NCBI GenBank assembly: GCA_046349395.1
Contig: JAXMCK010000005.1
Span: 558,001-622,000 of the forward strand
Direction: 5' to 3'
Origin: JAXMCK01 sp046349395
Lineage (GTDB): Bacteria > Pseudomonadota > Alphaproteobacteria > Geminicoccales > Geminicoccaceae
DNA: 64,000 bases
Shown: positions 1 through 8,266 of the stretch, piece by piece
How positions within the stretch are numbered: position 1 is the first letter of the stretch
How the letters are laid out: every line of letters starts with the position of its first letter
Notes under the pieces: model-generated
Seen by the model: the letters and a program-made list of their open reading frames with translations, nothing else
Told to the model about the DNA's origin: nothing
The model's database searches: none
Made by a program: the position numbers and the translations under genes

Positions 1-746
1 TCGAAGATCTCCGCCCTCGCCCCCTTGATCTGCCGCGCTACCCACGCCTGCGACACCGCCGAGAAGATGCTCGCCCGTCCCCCGATCACCAGCGTCCGCC
101 AGGTGATCTTCGGGATGACGTCGCGCCAATCCTGGGTGCAGTGATCGACCAGCAGGGCGGCGGCGTGCTTCCGCGGCAGCATCAGGTTCAACTCGACCAC
201 GCGGGCGAGCTTGTCGCTCGAAAAATCCTTGCCGAACATGCCGCCGACGAAGCCTTCCGTGACGGCCACCCCGTCCGCCCCTGCCAGCGAGGCCGCCGTC
301 GCGGCGAGGCTCTCGGGCGTGAACAGGCAGCCCGCCTCCAGCTTCTCGGTCTCGGTCCAGTTGGGCCGCGCGGTGCAGGCCGGCGCCTGGTCGATAAAGA
401 TGGCATCCGTGATCCGGCCGGGTCCGAACAGGTCGAAATGGCTCCACAGCACCGAAGTGCCCATGGAGTGCCCCGCCGCGATCACCCTCTCCAGGCCGAG
501 TCCGTCCAGGAACTCCTTGAGGTCGGCAGCGAGACGCGCCACGCGGTAGCCATGGTCCGGCTTGTCGGAGAAACCGTGGCCGCGCATGTCCAGCGCAATG
601 ACCCGGTGCCGGCCGGAGAGGCCGTCGATCTGGTCCTGGAACTGCTCCGCCCCTTGCGACCAGCCGGGGATCATGACCAATGGACGACCGGACCCCTTCT
701 CGATCCAGCGCAGCGTCACGCCATCGCTCGTGGTGAACTCGCCCAT
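1..746 (-). CDS. alpha/beta hydrolase, 3' end outside the window
   Basis: Reading leftwards from the ATG at 746 gives 248 uninterrupted codons that run off the window, so the C-terminus is missing. The protein opens with a short beta-hairpin, then an HG-like oxyanion segment (MIPGWSQG) and the nucleophile elbow GHSMG near residue 95, both typical of the alpha/beta hydrolase fold. The sequence DMRGHGFSDKP after the second strand is the usual family signature. No signal peptide is visible, so it is probably cytoplasmic. Substrate cannot be told from sequence; esterases, lipases and C-C hydrolases share this pattern. It is divergent from the cyclase gene at 818, with about 70 bp between them. 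Confidence 0.85.
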   Translation of the reverse strand, partial: MGEFTTSDGVTLRWIEKGSGRPLVMIPGWSQGAEQFQDQIDGLSGRHRVIALDMRGHGFSDKPDHGYRVARLAADLKEFLDGLGLERVIAAGHSMGTSVLWSHFDLFGPGRITDAIFIDQAPACTARPNWTETEKLEAGCLFTPESLAATAASLAGADGVAVTEGFVGGMFGKDFSSDKLARVVELNLMLPRKHAAALLVDHCTQDWRDVIPKITWRTLVIGGRASIFSAVSQAWVARQIKGARAEIF

Positions 747-817
747 GACCGGCCTCCCCTCTTCCCTGCGTCGAGACCAGCACCGCCGGCCGCCACCGTC
801 AACGCCGCCCGGCGCCG

Positions 818-1717
818 ATGCCTGACGGAATCGAGCGCAAGCTCACGACCATCCTGGCGGCCGACGTGGCCGGCTACAGCCGCCTCATGGCAGCCGACGA
901 GGTGGCGGCCCTCGCTTCCTTACGCGACGGGCGTGCGGTCTTCGCCCGCCTGATCGAGCGCCATCGCGGCCGCATCGCCAACACCGCGGGCGACGGCCTC
1001 GTCGCCGACTTCCCGAGCGTGGTCGAAGCCGTCCAGTGCGCCGTCGAGGTCCAGCGCGAGCTGGCCGCCCGCAACGACGGCCGTGACCCCGACGCCGCCA
1101 TGCGCTTCCGCATCGGCTTGCATCTCGGCGACGTGATGGTCGATCGTGGCGACCTGTTCGGCGAGGGTGTGAACCTCGCCGCCCGTCTGCAGGAGCTGGC
1201 CGAGCCCGGCGGCATCCTCATCTCGCAGCCCGTCTACGACCAGGTGCGCGCCAAGCTCGCGCTCGGCTTCGACTATCTGGGCGAGCGCCGGCCGAAGAAC
1301 CTGCCGGGTCCCGTCTCCGTCTACCGCCTCCGCCTCGCCGGCGCGCCGCCGCCCCCGCCCGAGCCGGCTCTCTTCGAGCCGCCGCGGCGCACTTTTCCCC
1401 CCGTCGCCGCCGACCCGCTGCTGGAAGCCAAGCGCGTCGGCCTCGTCTTTATGGCATTGGCCCTCGTCAATCTCGCCACCAGCGACGCCTTCTGGGCGAT
1501 CTGGCCCGGCATCGTGCTCGCCACCTGGCTCGGCCTGCGCACCGTCCCCCATCTGGCGCCACGCGCGGACCCGATGCTGCTGCGCCTCGGCGTCGCCGCC
1601 GCAGCACTCGCCGCCATCAACCTCGTTACCGACCCCTCCTATCTCTGGTTCTTGTGGCCGACCGGCGTCCTCGGCGTGCTCCACGGCTTGCGCCTCATCG
1701 GCCGGCAGCGCCGCTGA
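818..1717 (+). CDS. class III adenylate/guanylate cyclase with C-terminal membrane segments
   Basis: 299 aa. Residues 8-170 form a class III nucleotide cyclase homology domain. The two metal-binding aspartates are visible as D16 (in ADVAGYSR) and D59 (in AGDGLVADF), and the transition-state pair N119/R123 lies in GVNLAAR, so it looks catalytically competent. After a proline-rich linker (176-195), residues 205-290 hold about four short hydrophobic segments that should anchor it in the inner membrane. Most bacterial cyclases of this size put sensor or membrane parts at the N-terminus, so the C-terminal membrane module is less usual. Substrate choice (ATP or GTP) is not resolved. The start is the first ATG after the divergent hydrolase gene. 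Confidence 0.85.
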   Translation: MPDGIERKLTTILAADVAGYSRLMAADEVAALASLRDGRAVFARLIERHRGRIANTAGDGLVADFPSVVEAVQCAVEVQRELAARNDGRDPDAAMRFRIGLHLGDVMVDRGDLFGEGVNLAARLQELAEPGGILISQPVYDQVRAKLALGFDYLGERRPKNLPGPVSVYRLRLAGAPPPPPEPALFEPPRRTFPPVAADPLLEAKRVGLVFMALALVNLATSDAFWAIWPGIVLATWLGLRTVPHLAPRADPMLLRLGVAAAALAAINLVTDPSYLWFLWPTGVLGVLHGLRLIGRQRR

Positions 1718-1743
1718 GCGGCACCCCGAGAACCACCCAGAAT

Positions 1744-1759
1744 TAGGTTCTTGATCCTA
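1744..1759. promoter_or_regulatory. inverted repeat, candidate operator (copy 1)
   Basis: TAGGTT-CTTG-ATCCTA is an inverted repeat with one mismatch between the arms. It overlaps a -35-like TTGATC (1751-1756), which has a weak -10-like TAGGAA (1774-1779) 17 bp downstream. The ATG of the next gene is at 1786. The same repeat, perfect there, precedes the related gene near 13.2 kb. A shared repressor, possibly the gene products themselves, is inferred. Confidence 0.5.
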
Positions 1760-1785
1760 TTAGGCGGACGTGGTAGGAACAGCTC

Positions 1786-2454
1786 ATGCCCCACCATGCC
1801 CGTCCCGCTCCCTCTTCTTCCCGGCCCGTGCTGGCCGGCCGGAAGGCCATGGCGATGCGCCGGATGGCCGTGGGGCAGCAGGCCGAGGCGGTCGCCCGGG
1901 CAGTCGGCGTGCCGGAGGCCGAGATCCGCGCGATGCTGGCCGACAGCGGGATGCTGGAGGTGCTGGCCACCTACCGCGACCTGCTCGTCCTGCCCGAGGC
2001 GCTGAAGCTGCACATGCTGCGCGTCGTCAGCGTCCAGGTCGTGCTGGAGGCGGTCGAGGAGCGCGAGCCCCGGGTCTGCGCCTGGTTCTTCCACGAGACG
2101 CAGCGTGACCGCGATCCTTTCGACGAAGTCGCGAAGGCGACACACCGGATGCTGGAGCGCACGCCGCCGCCCGAGCCGCCGCGGCGGCCGCCGTCGGCAC
2201 CTCCCGATCCCCTCGCCTGCGATCCGATGTCGGATGCCTATGCCAGGCGCGCCCGGCGGCGCGTGCTGGCGATGCTGCGCCTGCGGCTGATCGAGGAACT
2301 GGCCTTCCGTCGCAGCATGCTGCTCGACGAGTTGGGCCACGACCCGCTGCAGCCCGCACCCGCCTCGCTCGACTGGCGTGCCGGCCTCAGCATGCCGCCG
2401 CTGCGGGACCGGGCCGCCGCCACCCGCGTGCCGGAGCCCCGCGCCGGCCCCTGA
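1786..2454 (+). CDS. small helical protein of unknown function, paralogue of the 13.2-kb gene
   Basis: 222 aa, not recognised as a named family. Residues about 20-105 are alpha-helical and align without gaps to residues about 17-100 of the protein encoded at 13236-13970. Shared positions include an A-x-G...VA..VG...(A)..(L/I)R.M..D pattern that looks like a helix-turn-helix or small-terminase-like fold. A proline-rich linker (about 125-145) and a second basic helical segment (about 150-185) follow. No signal peptide or membrane segment is present. A DNA-binding role is inference from the helical pattern and from the shared inverted repeat upstream. The ATG at 1786 is only 6 bp after the candidate -10 box, so the mRNA could be leaderless or nearly so. 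Confidence 0.6.
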   Translation: MPHHARPAPSSSRPVLAGRKAMAMRRMAVGQQAEAVARAVGVPEAEIRAMLADSGMLEVLATYRDLLVLPEALKLHMLRVVSVQVVLEAVEEREPRVCAWFFHETQRDRDPFDEVAKATHRMLERTPPPEPPRRPPSAPPDPLACDPMSDAYARRARRRVLAMLRLRLIEELAFRRSMLLDELGHDPLQPAPASLDWRAGLSMPPLRDRAAATRVPEPRAGP

Positions 2455-2602
2455 CGTCGTGGTGGGAGAAAGGGGAGGCCTTGCGGCCTCCCCCGGCGAC
2501 ATCGAACATGAAGGTTCCCGTCAGTCCCCGGCCGCCGGCCGCTCGGGACCGATGCCCGTTGCGCCCGCATCCGCTACGGTGGCCCGCAGCAGCGAATGGG
2601 GA

Positions 2603-3244
2603 ATGGGGATGCGGGCGCAGCCGAGGGACATCTACGCCGAGCCGGACGCAGATCCGGACACCTTGCGCCATCTGGGCCCGCTGCGGGCGCTGGCCGGGAT
2701 CTTCGAAGGGACGAAGAGCCTCGACGTCAATCCGGGGCCGGACGGGACGCGGCGGCAGGCCTTCGTCGAGCGGATCGAGCTGCAGCCGATCGATCCCCAG
2801 ACCAACGGGCCGCAGCTCTTCTACGGGCTCTGCTACCTGACCCGGATCGTGAAGCCCGGCGAGGTCGAGACCTACCACCACCAGACCGGCCACTGGCTGT
2901 GGGAGCCGACGACCGGGACGGTCATCCAGACCATCTCGATCCCGCGCGGGCTCACGGCACTCGCCCTGGGCAAGACGACGGCGGACGCAACGCGGTTCGC
3001 GCTCTCCGCCGTGCGCGGCAGCACGGTGAACGGGATCTGCGCCAACCCCTTCCTCGACGAGGCCTTCCGGACCGAGTCGCTCAAGATCGCGATCACGGTC
3101 AATCCGGACGGAAGCTGGGCCTACGAGGAGGACTCGGTGCTCCGAGTCGAGGGCCTGGACGAGCCCTTCCACCACACCGACGCCAACCTCCTGCGCAAGG
3201 TGGCCGAGCCGACGCCGAACCCGCTGATGCGCAAGGGAACCTGA
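2603..3244 (+). CDS. FABP-like heme-binding beta-barrel protein
   Basis: 213 aa from the ATG at 2603, which follows a GGGGA ribosome binding site. A longer reading frame back to 2378 exists but would overlap the previous gene and adds a low-complexity N-terminus, so it is rejected; ATG 2609 is an alternative. The sequence has the layout of bacterial FABP-like/nitrobindin-like beta barrels: LGPLRALAGIFEG near the N-terminus, the THHQTGHWLWEP-type strand, IPRGLTALALG and a late strand with YEEDSVLRVEG followed by HHTDANLLRKV. Family members bind heme or hydrophobic ligands and are cytoplasmic. The gene stands alone and converges with the gene on the other strand at 3255. Confidence 0.75.
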   Translation: MGMRAQPRDIYAEPDADPDTLRHLGPLRALAGIFEGTKSLDVNPGPDGTRRQAFVERIELQPIDPQTNGPQLFYGLCYLTRIVKPGEVETYHHQTGHWLWEPTTGTVIQTISIPRGLTALALGKTTADATRFALSAVRGSTVNGICANPFLDEAFRTESLKIAITVNPDGSWAYEEDSVLRVEGLDEPFHHTDANLLRKVAEPTPNPLMRKGT

Positions 3245-3254
3245 CAGCGAGAGC

Positions 3255-5417
3255 TCAGGCGGCCCGGCCGAAGAGGCGCTGGCGCATCAGCACGAAGCGG
3301 TTCCAGTCCGCGGCCTTGCTCGTCGGGTCGGCGCGGTCGCGGTCGGCCGTGCTCCAGTCGCCGCCGCCCGCGAAGTCGGGTGTCGACGAGGAGACGTGGT
3401 AGGAGCCGATGCAGACCGAGCGGCCGCAATCGCGGTGGCAGTCGTGGAAGATCAGCTCGGCGAACTCGTAGGGGCTGAGCTGCCGCCCGAGGTCGAGGCA
3501 GAACCGCCAGCGATAGCCGTCGCCTCCCGTCTGCTCGCCGGAGCCGTGCGAGGGCCGCACCGAGGCCGCACCCGGCGCGGGCCGCACGAGCTGGTAGATG
3601 CCGTCCGCGGTGAAGACATAGTGCTTCGCCTCGTAGGCCTTCGCCTCCCAGGGCGGCGGGCAGCAGAAGGTCCGCACCGGGGTGTAGAGGTCGCCGTCGC
3701 CGTTCGTCTCCCAGCGCGGCCCGCATTCGAGGCTGGCGAAGGGCAGGTCCAGGATCCGCGCCGCCCGGAGCGCGTCGTTGTGGCTGTAGCGTCCCGACCC
3801 CCAGCCGCCGTCCGGCGTCGGCTCGTGGAACAGCGCCCAGAGCTGGCGATACGATTGCGCGTTGTCCCTGGAGGGGTGGTACATCATGTCGATGCAGTCA
3901 TAGTCGTCCCTGTCCAGGACGTAGGTCTCCAGCGGGTAGCCGCGCCGCGCATACATGCAGAGCGAGATGGCGATCCGCAGCCGCACGGGCTCGCCCGGGA
4001 CGTCCATGGCGTAGCCCTCGCGCACCTTGCGGCACCAGCGGGACATGAAGGCCCTGTACTTGTCGCGCGCCTGCACCTGGGTCAGCCCGCGGTTCTCGAC
4101 ATACCAATCGAGGAAGCCGACGCCGCGCTTGCCGACCTGCAGCGAGGTCGAGCCCTGGAACTCCCAGTTCGGCCGCAGCAGCACGCGTGAGGCGCAGCCC
4201 CGGCGGCTGCCGCCTGCCAGGGTCTCGACCTGGTGCCGCATCCGCCGCCCGACCATGACGAGGTCGGCGTCGAGGTCACCCTTGATGACGTCCTCGACGA
4301 TCTTCTCCTGTTCGGCCGCGGTCACCAGCGGCGACGAGCCGCTCGTCACCTTCATGTTGGGGATCGCCACCATGTTGGCGACGAGCCAGGCGCAGGGCCA
4401 GTCACGAGCAAAGTCGCGGTCCCACCAGTAGGCGGTGTGGCCGCTCTTGTCGAAGTTGAGCCAGCTGTCGGGATGGATGGTGCCGACGTCGCCGGCGCTG
4501 CCGCCCTTGTAGAGATTCCAGTCCTGCGGCCTCCAGTCCCGACAGACCGAGCCGTTGACCGCGTCGATGCCGCGGTAGAACGACAGGAAGCGGTCGGTGT
4601 TCTCCTTGCTGTAGAAGTTGTTGCCGAAATTGGTGAAGCGGCCATTGCCGGCGGAGACGAGGATACCGCCGCCGTCCCGCGTCCAGCCCGACTTCCACCA
4701 CGCCTCGCCGCTGGGCTCCGGCCCGCCGTGCGAGACGTCCTCGATCCGCACCTGGAAGCTCGACGGCTCCGCCACGGCGTAGCTGTCGCCCGCCACCAGC
4801 CGTGCGGTGATCAGCCGGTCCGCCCCGACGTCCAGCGCCTCGACGTCGAACGCTTTCGAGGTCTCGCCGACCCCGAACCGGGTCACCCCGGTCCGACCCC
4901 ACCGGCTCCTGTCACCCACCTCGTAGCCCAGCTTCTCCCACGCCACGACGAGACCGTTGTCGGCCGCAGGATCCGGTACGGTCCGCTGGATCATGACCCG
5001 CAGGAAGGTCGCCCGCGTCGGATCCTCACGGATGCTCGGCGCGCCGTCCGGCAAGTCCGCGAAGCGCACCTCCGGCGAGACGGCGGGCACATCGTCCGCA
5101 TAGGTGAACCGCACGCTGGCCGCGGCACCGATCATGGCGTTCAGCGCACTGGCGACCCGTGCGGTGCCCGTCGCCGCCTGCACGGCCGGCAGGCGGTTCG
5201 TGGCGAAGGTGAAGCTCGTCTCGCTCGTCCCGGGGCCGATCCGCACGGGCAGCAACGGCGGATCCAGCACCACAGTCCCAGGCGGCAGGCCCTCGATGGT
5301 GACGAAGGCCGTGACCTCCAGCGCAGCGTCACCGCCGCTGCGCAGGACCTTGCCGGAGATCTGCCCGCCCTCGGTGAAGGCGGCGGCATCGAGGAGGAGA
5401 TCGACGGTTACTGCCAT
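3255..5417 (-). CDS. large protein with Calx-beta-like domains and a glycosidase-like C-terminal region
   Basis: 720 aa with no signal peptide. Residues 1-108 and 115-235 look like two Calx-beta-type immunoglobulin-like domains; the second ends in SYAVAEPSSFQVRIED, a typical last strand. The remaining 480 residues are rich in Trp, Tyr and Asp. They contain LLRPNWEFQGST (acid/base-like glutamate context as in GH26-type TIM barrels) and later FASLECGPRWETNGDG (possible second carboxylate). A polysaccharide-cleaving role is a weak inference; I cannot assign a glycosidase family. Absence of an N-terminal signal suggests either a cytoplasmic protein or export by a C-terminal or type I route, as is common for Calx-beta proteins. 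Neighbours do not form an obvious operon. Confidence 0.65.
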   Translation of the reverse strand: MAVTVDLLLDAAAFTEGGQISGKVLRSGGDAALEVTAFVTIEGLPPGTVVLDPPLLPVRIGPGTSETSFTFATNRLPAVQAATGTARVASALNAMIGAAASVRFTYADDVPAVSPEVRFADLPDGAPSIREDPTRATFLRVMIQRTVPDPAADNGLVVAWEKLGYEVGDRSRWGRTGVTRFGVGETSKAFDVEALDVGADRLITARLVAGDSYAVAEPSSFQVRIEDVSHGGPEPSGEAWWKSGWTRDGGGILVSAGNGRFTNFGNNFYSKENTDRFLSFYRGIDAVNGSVCRDWRPQDWNLYKGGSAGDVGTIHPDSWLNFDKSGHTAYWWDRDFARDWPCAWLVANMVAIPNMKVTSGSSPLVTAAEQEKIVEDVIKGDLDADLVMVGRRMRHQVETLAGGSRRGCASRVLLRPNWEFQGSTSLQVGKRGVGFLDWYVENRGLTQVQARDKYRAFMSRWCRKVREGYAMDVPGEPVRLRIAISLCMYARRGYPLETYVLDRDDYDCIDMMYHPSRDNAQSYRQLWALFHEPTPDGGWGSGRYSHNDALRAARILDLPFASLECGPRWETNGDGDLYTPVRTFCCPPPWEAKAYEAKHYVFTADGIYQLVRPAPGAASVRPSHGSGEQTGGDGYRWRFCLDLGRQLSPYEFAELIFHDCHRDCGRSVCIGSYHVSSSTPDFAGGGDWSTADRDRADPTSKAADWNRFVLMRQRLFGRAA

Positions 5418-5635
5418 ACCCGCCGCCCCCCTGAGTGGTCGATCGCCTGTTTACTTCGTCGTCAACGACCCGAACGGCATTTCAGCTTATGGTGCGAGGC
5501 GGGCTACGGTCAACTCGCGCGTCTTTCGGGACCGCCGGACTGCTTTCGAGTTCCGTCGTCCATGGCGCCAGGGAACGGCCAACGCCCGCCGCCGTTCGAC
5601 ACTCCCGACAGTGAAGAACTGCGTGGAGTTGGACG

Positions 5636-5764
5636 ATGATGAAGCGGTTCGGGCTGCTGCTGGTGCTCGTGGCGTTCACCGCCCTGGCTGGTTGCAACAC
5701 GGTCGAGGGTGCGGGCGAGGACGCCGGCAACGCCGTCGACAAGGTGAAGGACATCTTCGACTAA
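5636..5764 (+). CDS. entericidin-like small lipoprotein
   Basis: 42 aa. The N-terminus has two or three positive residues, a Leu/Val-rich hydrophobic core and the lipobox LAGC, with Cys20 as the lipidation site. The mature part, about 23 residues (CNTVEGAGEDAGNAVDKVKD), matches the entericidin A/B pattern of a tiny amphipathic tail after the lipid-bearing cysteine. Family members are membrane lipoproteins linked to envelope stress and, in enterobacteria, to a toxin-antidote pair; only one copy is seen here. GTGGAG about 10 bp upstream serves as ribosome binding site. It ends 5 bp from the convergent treZ stop. Easy to miss because of size. Confidence 0.8.
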   Translation: MMKRFGLLLVLVAFTALAGCNTVEGAGEDAGNAVDKVKDIFD

Positions 5765-5768
5765 CGGC

Positions 5769-7664
5769 TCAGGCGTCGCTCAGCGACCAGACGACGGTCC
5801 AGTGGCCGAGGCCCGCGCCCTCGGATCCCTCCCGCCAGAGCGGCACCGTGTCGGGGACGACGATCTCGCTCAGGGGCTCGCCGGACAGGTTGGCCAGCAC
5901 GCTGAGTTCGCCACCACCCACAATCCGCCAAGCGACCCGCAGGGCGCTCCCGCCCATCACCTCGTAAGCACCCGTCCCGCCGGCGATCCGGGGTAACAGC
6001 GGCACGATGTGCTCATGCCGTGCCGCCAGCACGCTGCGATACCAGTCGAGCCAGGTTCCGTGGTCGGCTCTCTCCATCTCGGACCAGTCGAGCTTCGCTG
6101 CCTCGAACGTCGCCTCTGACGCAGGATCGAGGATGCGGTGGCGTCGCGCGGGATCCGCGAACTCGGGAAACCGGCCGAACTCCTCGGCCCGGCCCCGGCG
6201 GACGGCCTCGGTCAGTTCGGGGCCGAAGTCGCAGAAGTAGGGGAAGGGTCGCTCCGTACCCCATTCCTCGCCCATGAACAGCATGGGGATGGAGGGGGCC
6301 AGGAGATAGAGGGCGGCCACGGCCCGCACGGCCTCGGGTGGTGCGAGCGCGGCGATCCGCTCGCCCAGCGCCCGGTTGCCGATCTGGTCATGGTTCTGGA
6401 GGAAGGCGACGAAGGCCGTCGGCGGCAGGTGCGCACTGGGCTGGCCGCGGCACTCGCCGTGCTTGAAGTCGCTTGGTTCGCCCTGGAAGGCGAAGCCCTC
6501 CGCCAGTGCCCGGCCCAGGCGCTCGATCTTCCCGTGATAGTCGAGATAGTAGCCGCCATCCTCACCGGTCGCGGCCACGTGCAGGCCGTGATGCAGGTCG
6601 TCCGCCCATTGCGCAGCGTACCAAGGCACCCCACCCTCGGCCGTGCGCTCCAGCCACCGCGCCTCGTTGGCGTCGTTCTCCAGCACGAGGTGGACGTGGC
6701 GGTTCCGGCCGATCGTCGCCTGCACGCGCTCGGCGAGTGCCGCCAGCAGGTGCTGGTCGCTGTCGTCCACGATCGCATGCACCGCGTCCAGGCGCAGGCC
6801 GTCCAGGTGGTACTCGTCCAACCAATAGAGCGCGTTGTGGATCACGAAGTCGCGGATCGGGCGCGAGAACATACCGTCATAGTTGATCGCCGCACCCCAC
6901 GGCGTTTTGTGCCGCTCGGTAAACAGCGGCGCATAGCTGCCGAAGTAGTTACCCTCCGGGCCGTAGTGATTGTAGACGACGTCGAGCAGGACCATCAGGC
7001 CGCGGGCATGCGCTGCGTCCACCAGGGCCTTGAGGTCCTCAGGTCGGCCGTAGCTCGCGTCGGGGGCATAGAGGTAGGTCCCATCATAGCCCCAGTTCCA
7101 GCGGCCGGGGAAATCGGCGACCGGCATCAACTCGATGGCGGTGACACCGAGTGCGGCCACGTGGTCGAGCCGCTCGAGCGCGGCACGGAACGTCCCCTCA
7201 GCCGCGAACGTGCCGACGTGCAGTTCGTAGACGACCGCCTCGTGCCAGGGTCGGCCGAGCCAGCCGCTATCCGTCCAGCCATGCGCGTGCGGATCGACCA
7301 CCTCGCTCGGCCCATGCACATCCTCGGGCTGCCGGCGCGAGGCCGGATCCGGCACCCGCATCCCATCCTGCAGTTCGAACAGATACCTGCTGCCGGCACC
7401 CGCACGGTCGGTGACCAGTCGGTGCCAACCCTCCTCGAGCCGCTCCATCGGCAGCACCTCGTTGCCATCCACGAGGTACAGCCCGACCCTCTCCTGTAGC
7501 GGCGCCCAGAAGGCGAAGCGGACCGACCCGTCGGGCAGCACGGCGGCCCCGAACGGCATCTCGTGCATGCGTCTCACGGTCTCGTGAGGGCCAGCATCGA
7601 CCGTCCGGCCCCCGCCGGCGATGTTCGCCTCCAGCACGTCGTCAGCGCCTAACGGCCGGTTCAT
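5769..7664 (-). CDS. treZ: malto-oligosyltrehalose trehalohydrolase
   Basis: 631 aa from ATG 7664 (AAGGA upstream); an in-frame upstream start at 7700 is possible. The order is an N-terminal CBM48-like beta domain (about 35-110), a GH13 TIM barrel and a C-terminal beta domain. The catalytic triad is visible: nucleophile Asp293 in GLRLDAVHAI, acid/base Glu329 in LVLENDANEA and Asp426 in QNHDQIGNR. TreZ releases trehalose from maltooligosyl-trehalose in the cytoplasm, normally after TreY has rearranged the reducing end of a glucan. No treY, treS or glgX is present in the window, so the partner enzyme must lie elsewhere or this copy works alone. It is divergent from the secreted protein gene at 7820. 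Confidence 0.93.
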   Translation of the reverse strand: MNRPLGADDVLEANIAGGGRTVDAGPHETVRRMHEMPFGAAVLPDGSVRFAFWAPLQERVGLYLVDGNEVLPMERLEEGWHRLVTDRAGAGSRYLFELQDGMRVPDPASRRQPEDVHGPSEVVDPHAHGWTDSGWLGRPWHEAVVYELHVGTFAAEGTFRAALERLDHVAALGVTAIELMPVADFPGRWNWGYDGTYLYAPDASYGRPEDLKALVDAAHARGLMVLLDVVYNHYGPEGNYFGSYAPLFTERHKTPWGAAINYDGMFSRPIRDFVIHNALYWLDEYHLDGLRLDAVHAIVDDSDQHLLAALAERVQATIGRNRHVHLVLENDANEARWLERTAEGGVPWYAAQWADDLHHGLHVAATGEDGGYYLDYHGKIERLGRALAEGFAFQGEPSDFKHGECRGQPSAHLPPTAFVAFLQNHDQIGNRALGERIAALAPPEAVRAVAALYLLAPSIPMLFMGEEWGTERPFPYFCDFGPELTEAVRRGRAEEFGRFPEFADPARRHRILDPASEATFEAAKLDWSEMERADHGTWLDWYRSVLAARHEHIVPLLPRIAGGTGAYEVMGGSALRVAWRIVGGGELSVLANLSGEPLSEIVVPDTVPLWREGSEGAGLGHWTVVWSLSDA

Positions 7665-7819
7665 CTCGCAATCCTTCGTCAAGAACCCGCGCCTCAACAC
7701 ACCGATGGAAAGGGCGTTCCCCGTTGGCAGAGCCTACGACGCCGCTGGCTGTGGCCGATCGCACTGCGTCGCGCGAAGGGAGCCGGCAGTCTGAGCGGCG
7801 CCAGACAGGGGAGACAAGG

Positions 7820-8266
7820 ATGCGCTGTTCCCGCGGTCGAAAGCTTGTCGCCGCTCTCGTGGGAGGTGCGGGAGTGCTCGCTGCCGGTACGGTCTGGGCT
7901 GGATCCAACTACTTCCTTCTCAACCGGGACCTGATGGTCTGCGACACGAAATTCACCGACACCTGCGACGTCGGGATCGACTGGATCGTCGGCAACATCG
8001 ACAAGTTCGACGAGTGGAAGATCTGCTGGAAGAAGAAGGAGTCGTCGACCTGGCTCGACGACCATTGCGACTACAACTCCAAGGTGCGGAAGATCTCCAA
8101 CACCTACTACGTGATCCCGGACCTCAAGGTCGGCGTCAGCTACCGGATCAAGCTCGAAGGGCAGAAGATCAAGAACGGCAAGTGGAGCTGCGTCAACAAG
8201 GCCAGCATCGACTATGTCGGGTATGGCGTGTACCTCGGCGCCGGCGGCTTCTGCACCGACTTCTGA
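7820..8266 (+). CDS. secreted cysteine-rich protein of unknown function
   Basis: 148 aa, family not recognised. The ATG at 7820 follows GGGGAGACAAGG, a good ribosome binding site, and gives a clean Sec signal peptide (basic MRCSRGRK, hydrophobic core, cleavage after TVWA about residue 27). A longer upstream extension lacks these features. The mature domain of about 120 residues has six cysteines, enough for three disulfides, and is unusually rich in Lys, Asp, Trp and Tyr for this GC-rich genome. Export to the periplasm or outside is inferred. It is divergent from treZ and followed by a stretch with no intact gene. Confidence 0.7.
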   Translation: MRCSRGRKLVAALVGGAGVLAAGTVWAGSNYFLLNRDLMVCDTKFTDTCDVGIDWIVGNIDKFDEWKICWKKKESSTWLDDHCDYNSKVRKISNTYYVIPDLKVGVSYRIKLEGQKIKNGKWSCVNKASIDYVGYGVYLGAGGFCTDF

